Of a DNA stretch of 64,000 nt, positions 60,548 through 64,000 are shown in pieces. Location: assembly GCA_910575505.1 (NCBI GenBank), contig CAJTFK010000001.1:62001-126000 (forward strand), in the 5' to 3' direction. Both the position numbers and the translations under genes were made by a program. Positions within the stretch are counted from its first letter, which is position 1. Each line of letters starts with the position of its first letter. Origin of the DNA: Oscillospiraceae bacterium (lineage in GTDB: Bacteria; Bacillota; Clostridia; Oscillospirales; Oscillospiraceae). The notes beneath the pieces are model-generated. The model ran no database searches. It was not told where the DNA came from and saw only the letters and a program-made list of their open reading frames with translations.

Positions 60548-61776
60548 TAAAATGCCCTGAATGCGAACTCCAAGTTAGCGATAAGGCTACGGCCTGCCCT
60601 CATTGTGGCTACCCGATGCAGCCCACTGTAAAACGAAAACCCCGTGTTAAGAGCAACAAACGAAGGCGCCTCCCCAATGGCTTTGGTCAAATCAGTGAAA
60701 TAAAGAACCGTAACCTCCGAAACCCTTTTCGGGCGATGGTTACGGTTGGAAAGACCCCAGAAGGGCGGCCTATTTGTAAACCTCTGAAACCGGAATCGTA
60801 TTTCCCTACTTACAATGACGCTTACGCCGCTCTCGTAGAGTATAACAAAAATCCGTATGATTTGGAGCCGTCCATTACAGTTAGGGAGCTTTACGACAAA
60901 TGGTCAGAAGAGTATTTTAAGACCCTTAAAGCGGATGGTAGCATCCGAGCTGTTACATCGGCTTGGGCCTATTGTTCGGCTATCTACGATATGAGGGTGA
61001 TGGATGTTCGAGCCCGTCATGTAAAAGGCTGCATGGAAGAAGGAACCGCCAAAGTCAAAGGGAAAGAGCAGCATCCTTCGGCAAGTATGAAGAACAAAAT
61101 TAAATCTCTGTTCAATCTCATGTTAGACTACGCTTTGGAATATGAACTTGTTGATCGGAACTACTCCCGCACATTCAACCTGACCGAAGAGACTATCAAA
61201 GAGATCCAAACGGTGAAACAGGAGCATATTCCCTTCACCGAAGAAGAGATGGCCCAGCTTTGGGCCCATGTTGACGATAAACGCTATGTCGATATCTTGC
61301 TGATCCAGTGTTACTCAGGCTGGCGGCCCCAGGAGCTCGGCCTACTGGAGCTGGAGAATGTTGACCTTGAAAACTGGACATTCAAAGGCGGTATGAAAAC
61401 TGATGCCGGAGAGAACCGTGTCGTACCGATCCACTCGAAGATACGGTACTTAGTCGAGAGACAATATCAGGCGTCTCAAAAGGCTGGCAGCAAGTATTTA
61501 TTTACTTGTACGGATGGCCGCAGCGGCAAGCCAACGATGCTGACCTATCAGCGATACCAAAAGGGGTTCGCCATGGTTCGGGATGAGCTGAAGTTGAAAC
61601 CGGAGCATCGTCCGCACGATGGCCGGAAACACTTTGTAACTGCTGCCAAGAAAGCCGGGGTAGACGAATATGCCATCAAGTACATGGTCGGTCACAAGAT
61701 TTCGGACATTACCGAGAAAGTCTACACTCAGCGTGAGTTCGAGTGGCTAAAGACCGAAATCGAAAAAATAAGATAG
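60541..61776 (+). CDS. int: tyrosine recombinase (phage integrase) with N-terminal zinc ribbon
   Basis: A 411-aa integrase. Residues 1-28 form a zinc ribbon (CPECEL, CPHCGY), 44-110 an AP2/MRR-like arm-binding domain, 112-220 the SAM-like core-binding domain, and 228-411 the catalytic domain with R262 (SGWRPQE), K286, H359-x-x-R362 (HDGRKHF), H385 (VGHKIS) and Y396 (VYTQREF). All catalytic residues are present. It inserts and, with a helper, excises the prophage. The extra zinc ribbon is less common. Confidence 0.95.
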   Translation: MLIKCPECELQVSDKATACPHCGYPMQPTVKRKPRVKSNKRRRLPNGFGQISEIKNRNLRNPFRAMVTVGKTPEGRPICKPLKPESYFPTYNDAYAALVEYNKNPYDLEPSITVRELYDKWSEEYFKTLKADGSIRAVTSAWAYCSAIYDMRVMDVRARHVKGCMEEGTAKVKGKEQHPSASMKNKIKSLFNLMLDYALEYELVDRNYSRTFNLTEETIKEIQTVKQEHIPFTEEEMAQLWAHVDDKRYVDILLIQCYSGWRPQELGLLELENVDLENWTFKGGMKTDAGENRVVPIHSKIRYLVERQYQASQKAGSKYLFTCTDGRSGKPTMLTYQRYQKGFAMVRDELKLKPEHRPHDGRKHFVTAAKKAGVDEYAIKYMVGHKISDITEKVYTQREFEWLKTEIEKIR

Positions 61777-61824
61777 GGTGTTTGAAGAGCGCAAAATTCT
61801 GACAACTGCTCCATGCGTATCGGA

Positions 61825-61853
61825 TTGACTTTGATAATTGGTCGTGCTATAGT
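61825..61853 (+). promoter_or_regulatory. sigmaA promoter downstream of the integrase
   Basis: TTGACT, 17 bp, TATAGT. It is followed by a leader with a 6-codon reading frame and a small gene. Confidence 0.7.
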
Positions 61854-61897
61854 GTGCGGAAAGGAGAAAAACACCCTTTGAGTATTGGAGGTGGAAA

Positions 61898-61918
61898 ATG
61901 AGAAAACGCCATTTCTAA
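61898..61918 (+). CDS. 6-codon leader peptide MRKRHF
   Basis: ATG-AGA-AAA-CGC-CAT-TTC-TAA with a strong GGAGG six bases upstream, between a promoter and the gene at 61939. The codons lie in the left arm of the inverted repeat. A translated leader of this size suggests translation-coupled control. Confidence 0.4.
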   Translation: MRKRHF

Positions 61919-61926
61919 AAGAGAGG
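61902..61926. repeat. 25-bp perfect inverted repeat, left arm
   Basis: GAAAACGCCATTTCTAAAAG followed by AGAGG; its inverted copy is at 62162-62186. Together they flank the small gene at 61939-62118. Confidence 0.9.
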
Positions 61927-61938
61927 AGGTGTTTAAGC

Positions 61939-62118
61939 ATGAGTATGGCACTTGTGAATGCTATCCGGAAACTCGGTTGGCCTGATTCAAATGGTCACTG
62001 GCAGTACGGAAATGCAGCAATCCTCTGCTACTTGAGCCGATATAACAATGCAGGCAAAAAGTTTGTAGAGCGATACAAAGATGTCCGGGTTGTAGACCTG
62101 ATGGCAAAAATGGCTTGA
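61939..62118 (+). CDS. 59-aa conserved small protein
   Basis: A protein MSMALVNAIRKLGWPDSNGH..., with YGNAAILCYLSRYNNAGKKF. ATG 61939 follows GAGAGGAGG. The first part resembles conserved small proteins in Clostridia elements but no function is known. With its own promoter and terminator it is probably expressed in lysogens. Confidence 0.5.
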   Translation: MSMALVNAIRKLGWPDSNGHWQYGNAAILCYLSRYNNAGKKFVERYKDVRVVDLMAKMA

Positions 62119-62126
62119 ACACATGA

Positions 62127-62160
62127 AAGGAGGGGACTGTTACCGGCAGTCTCCTCCTTT
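62127..62160. terminator. bidirectional terminator
   Basis: AAAGGAGGGGACTG pairs with CAGTCTCCTCCTTT; T-rich on both strands. It separates the plus gene at 61939 from the minus gene at 62185. Confidence 0.8.
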
Positions 62161-62161
62161 T

Positions 62162-62186
62162 CCTCTCTTTTAGAAATGGCGTTTTC
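62162..62186. repeat. 25-bp perfect inverted repeat, right arm
   Basis: Inverted copy of 61902-61926; it overlaps the stop codon of the minus-strand gene at 62185. Confidence 0.9.
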
Positions 62187-62493
62187 AATTTTTGGGAGAA
62201 GTCTCCCACAGATTGCCTTGCTCATCGGGGACGAGGTGGCGGGGCTCAGAGGTCAGGGCATGATCGGCGTCTGTCGTGTGCCGGCATTCGCGACCTCTTT
62301 TGTAGCAACTGGTTTTTCGGCAACTTTCGACAGTGCCGTCGCAGAGATAGAGGATTGCTTTTTTCGTCTGCTTGGCAGCTGATACTGCGAACACTTTAGC
62401 AAAATGCTGAGCCTCGTCAGGGTGCGTTTCGAGGTATATATCAGCTTCATTGAGCGGCATTTTCCTGATTTCTTCATCGGTCAATCTGCTCAT
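62185..62493 (-). CDS. phage-type Cys/His-rich small protein
   Basis: A 102-aa protein: MSRLTDEEIRKMPLNEADIY, then LYLCDGTVESCRKTSCYKRG and ECRHTTDADHAL. The CDGTVxxCxKTxCYK...CRHTxDxxHA pattern is frequent in Clostridia phages and may bind a metal. It is the outermost phage-type gene. ATG 62493 follows AAAGGAGAACTGT. Confidence 0.65.
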   Translation of the reverse strand: MSRLTDEEIRKMPLNEADIYLETHPDEAQHFAKVFAVSAAKQTKKAILYLCDGTVESCRKTSCYKRGRECRHTTDADHALTSEPRHLVPDEQGNLWETSPKN

Positions 62494-62735
62494 ACAGTTC
62501 TCCTTTTTGTATTTTTATTCATTCTGTTCCACCTTTTGCGAAATATAGGAATATCGGTATAGGATTAGTGTAGGAATAATAGATAAGTTATCTACATTTC
62601 CACAAAGTTTTCCACTTCTAACTACTGCTTAAACCATTGAGATAACAGTAGTTAAGGGCAGAAAAGAGCAGCAAATACAAGAGAGCGTTTCTATGATATA
62701 TTTGAGTCCTGAAAGACATTCAAGGAGGTGTACAT
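62494..62735. other. gene-free junction between prophage and host gene
   Basis: AT-rich, with TAACTACTG/CAGTAGTTA as a 9-bp inverted repeat (about 62618-62654) and a GTGTAGGAATAATAG half-site similar to the operator at 59934. The right attachment site probably lies here, but its core cannot be read without the left junction. Confidence 0.45.
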
Positions 62736-63527
62736 ATGAGTGAAGTGACGGAGTGGAAGCCACTGGAGGCCGACGGAGAACGGGAGGTCGCCAGCCACCG
62801 GGAACCTGGAGAGGAATTCCTGTTTTACCGCTCCGTGGCGGCAGGCCTCATTGACGCGGTACAGGAAAATTGCAGCCGCGGCGCTTTTGAGAATATGGAG
62901 GGGGCCGGCAAGCTGTCGGACAACCCGGTTACCAATCTGCGCTACCACTTTGTAGTCACCGCCGCAATGATTACCCGCTTCTGCATGGAGGGCGGTATGG
63001 CCATGGAAGAGGCTTTCGGCCTCAGCGACGAGTACATCCGCCGGATGGACTGCTGCAACAATATGGCGGAAATCGTCTACGTTCACGACCAGATGGCGCT
63101 GGATTATGTCTGCCGGATGCGGAACCTGAAAAAACGCATTGCCTCCTCAAAACAGGTGGCGGAGGCCATTGACTACATCTACGTCCACATTATGGACCGC
63201 ATTACCATCCAGGACCTGGCCTCCGCCATCTGCGTCTCACCGGCCCACCTGTCCCGCATTTTCAAGCAGGAGACCGGCGTTTCCGTCAGTGAATACATCC
63301 GCCAGCGGAAGATCGACATGGCGAAAAATCTGCTGCGGTTCAGCGACTACGACTTCGTGGAAATCGCCGTCATGCTGTCCTACTCCTCCCAGAGCCACTT
63401 TATCCAGCATTTCCGCTCCCAGGTGGGGATGACCCCCAAAGCTTACCGAGACAGGAACTATCTGAACAACTGGAACGTCAACCGGGAGGCGGTCACAGAG
63501 TCAGAACGATCTCCGTCTGAGCAGTAA
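62736..63527 (+). CDS. AraC-family transcriptional regulator (host)
   Basis: A 263-aa protein. The C-terminal two helix-turn-helix units are clear: ITIQDLASAICVSPAHLSRI with FKQETGVSVSEYIRQRKIDM, and VEIAVMLSYSSQSHFIQHFR with SQVGMTPKAYR. The N-terminal part (FLFYRSVAAGLIDAVQENCS to AAMITRFCMEGGMAMEEAFG) is typical of Clostridia chromosomal AraC proteins. CAAGGAGGTG precedes ATG 62736. It is GC-rich, unlike the phage. Homologs often have a longer N-terminus, so insertion may have removed a part. Confidence 0.85.
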   Translation: MSEVTEWKPLEADGEREVASHREPGEEFLFYRSVAAGLIDAVQENCSRGAFENMEGAGKLSDNPVTNLRYHFVVTAAMITRFCMEGGMAMEEAFGLSDEYIRRMDCCNNMAEIVYVHDQMALDYVCRMRNLKKRIASSKQVAEAIDYIYVHIMDRITIQDLASAICVSPAHLSRIFKQETGVSVSEYIRQRKIDMAKNLLRFSDYDFVEIAVMLSYSSQSHFIQHFRSQVGMTPKAYRDRNYLNNWNVNREAVTESERSPSEQ

Positions 63528-64000
63528 GGCTGTCCTCCGGCACATAATTTCCCTCCATGGGCGTTCCGTTTACCGTGAGGGATGTGCAGCCTGATTCCCT
63601 TCCGTCCGGGTTTTCCACCAGGATGCGGAGCTTCTTCCCCCGGAATTCCTTATGGATCTCCAGCGCCTTCCATTCCTTCGGGATGGAGGGCGCTATTCTG
63701 ATGCCGTCCAGGTCCGGCCGGATTCCCAGAATGCCCTCCACGCAGCCCACCATGACGGTGGAAGCCGTGCCGGTGAGCCAATGAACGTGGGAGCGTCCGG
63801 CGTGAGGGCTGGCCGGACCTTCGGTGAACTGGCCGTAACAATAGGGCTCGATCCTGCGGACCTCCGCCCGGTCATTCTGCATGGAGGGGGCGTTCTCCTT
63901 AAAATACTGGAAGGCCCGGTTCCCATGTCCCAGGAGCGCCTCCGCCAGAATCAGCCAGCCCTGGGACTGGGAGAAGACCCCGGCGTTCTCCTTCACTCCG
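63493..64000 (-). CDS. GH94-type glycoside phosphorylase, C-terminal part (host)
   Basis: The frame is open to the right edge; only the C-terminal ~169 residues are seen. NAGVFSQSQGWLILAEALLG, then ASPHAGRSHVHWLTGTASTV and PSIPKEWKALEIHKEFRG are typical of the GH94 (cellobiose/chitobiose phosphorylase-like) catalytic end and cap. Carbohydrate use in the gut fits. It converges with the AraC gene, overlapping by 35 bp tail to tail. The real start lies outside. Confidence 0.85.
   Translation of the reverse strand, partial: GVKENAGVFSQSQGWLILAEALLGHGNRAFQYFKENAPSMQNDRAEVRRIEPYCYGQFTEGPASPHAGRSHVHWLTGTASTVMVGCVEGILGIRPDLDGIRIAPSIPKEWKALEIHKEFRGKKLRILVENPDGRESGCTSLTVNGTPMEGNYVPEDSLTAQTEIVLTL

Larger units (their letters stand above)
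1..62640. mobile_element. large prophage, right arm (left end beyond the window)
   Basis: The stretch holds terminase, replication, nucleotide-metabolism and integrase genes, nearly all on the minus strand, followed by host-type genes. The integrase lies close to the right end and points towards it. The right boundary falls somewhere between the phage-type gene ending at 62493 and the AraC gene starting at 62736; the att core cannot be fixed because the left junction is not in the window. Confidence 0.85.

Noticed and set aside
62736..63527. AraC-type gene as the phage repressor
   Set aside because: Its composition, family and neighbour (GH94) fit the host chromosome.

Overview
This window is most of the right arm of a large temperate phage (prophage) in an anaerobic gut-type Firmicute, probably a Clostridia/Oscillospiraceae-like host. 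Evidence: a tyrosine integrase at 60541-61776, a partial terminase large subunit at the left edge, class III anaerobic ribonucleotide reductase (NrdD/NrdG), many small phage genes, and host genes (AraC regulator, GH94 glycoside phosphorylase) in GC-rich DNA from about 62.7 kb on. The left prophage end and most structural genes lie outside the window. Almost everything between 1 and 60.3 kb is on the minus strand, so the gene order is best read right to left.

Layout, right to left. 62.7-64 kb: host chromosome. 59.9-62.5 kb: rightward lysogeny/integration block (strong sigmaA promoter under a palindromic operator, small gene, integrase, small accessory genes inside a 25-bp inverted repeat). 48-60.3 kb: a dense array of very small genes (many single-span membrane proteins, zinc-ribbon proteins, DUF6353-like paralogs) and small structured RNAs, most preceded by the same ~28-bp element (CGCA-n4/5-ACA-n7-TTTATGG), often directly after the terminator of the preceding gene. 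43-48 kb: membrane proteins and a lytic transglycosylase split by a frameshift. 30-43 kb: replication and nucleic-acid genes: a 1382-aa helicase + primase-polymerase + family B DNA polymerase fusion, an ssDNA-binding-like protein, SF2 helicase, frameshifted Dam methylase, ATP-dependent DNA ligase, N6-methylase-like protein, HD hydrolase. 11.3-30 kb: nucleotide and accessory metabolism (NrdD/NrdG, MazG-type proteins, ThyX-like, RlmN/Cfr-like radical SAM, DUF488, SLOG, HAD, ADP-ribosylglycohydrolase, NADAR). 10.9-11.3 kb: iteron-like repeats, a candidate origin or control region. 8.6-10.5 kb: a self-contained cassette of a structured RNA and two genes. 1-8.5 kb: late operon with VRR-NUC, HNH and PD-(D/E)XK nucleases, an 896-aa two-barrel RNA polymerase-like protein, terminase genes and head-associated proteins.

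How it may work together (inference): the 896-aa protein carries both a beta-like and a beta-prime-like (DFDGD) active-site signature, lies among virion genes and bears an N-terminal H-Y-G-V-K motif similar to the H-H-G-I tags of two neighbouring head-region proteins. I suggest it is a virion-packaged RNA polymerase; the repeated CGCA...TTTATGG elements at 48-60 kb are the obvious candidates for its promoters. A second signal, a strand-biased (G/T)ATATT(T/C) motif occurring in all reading frames and at gene junctions, may be another transcription signal. All function calls are from sequence reading only; no searches were run.
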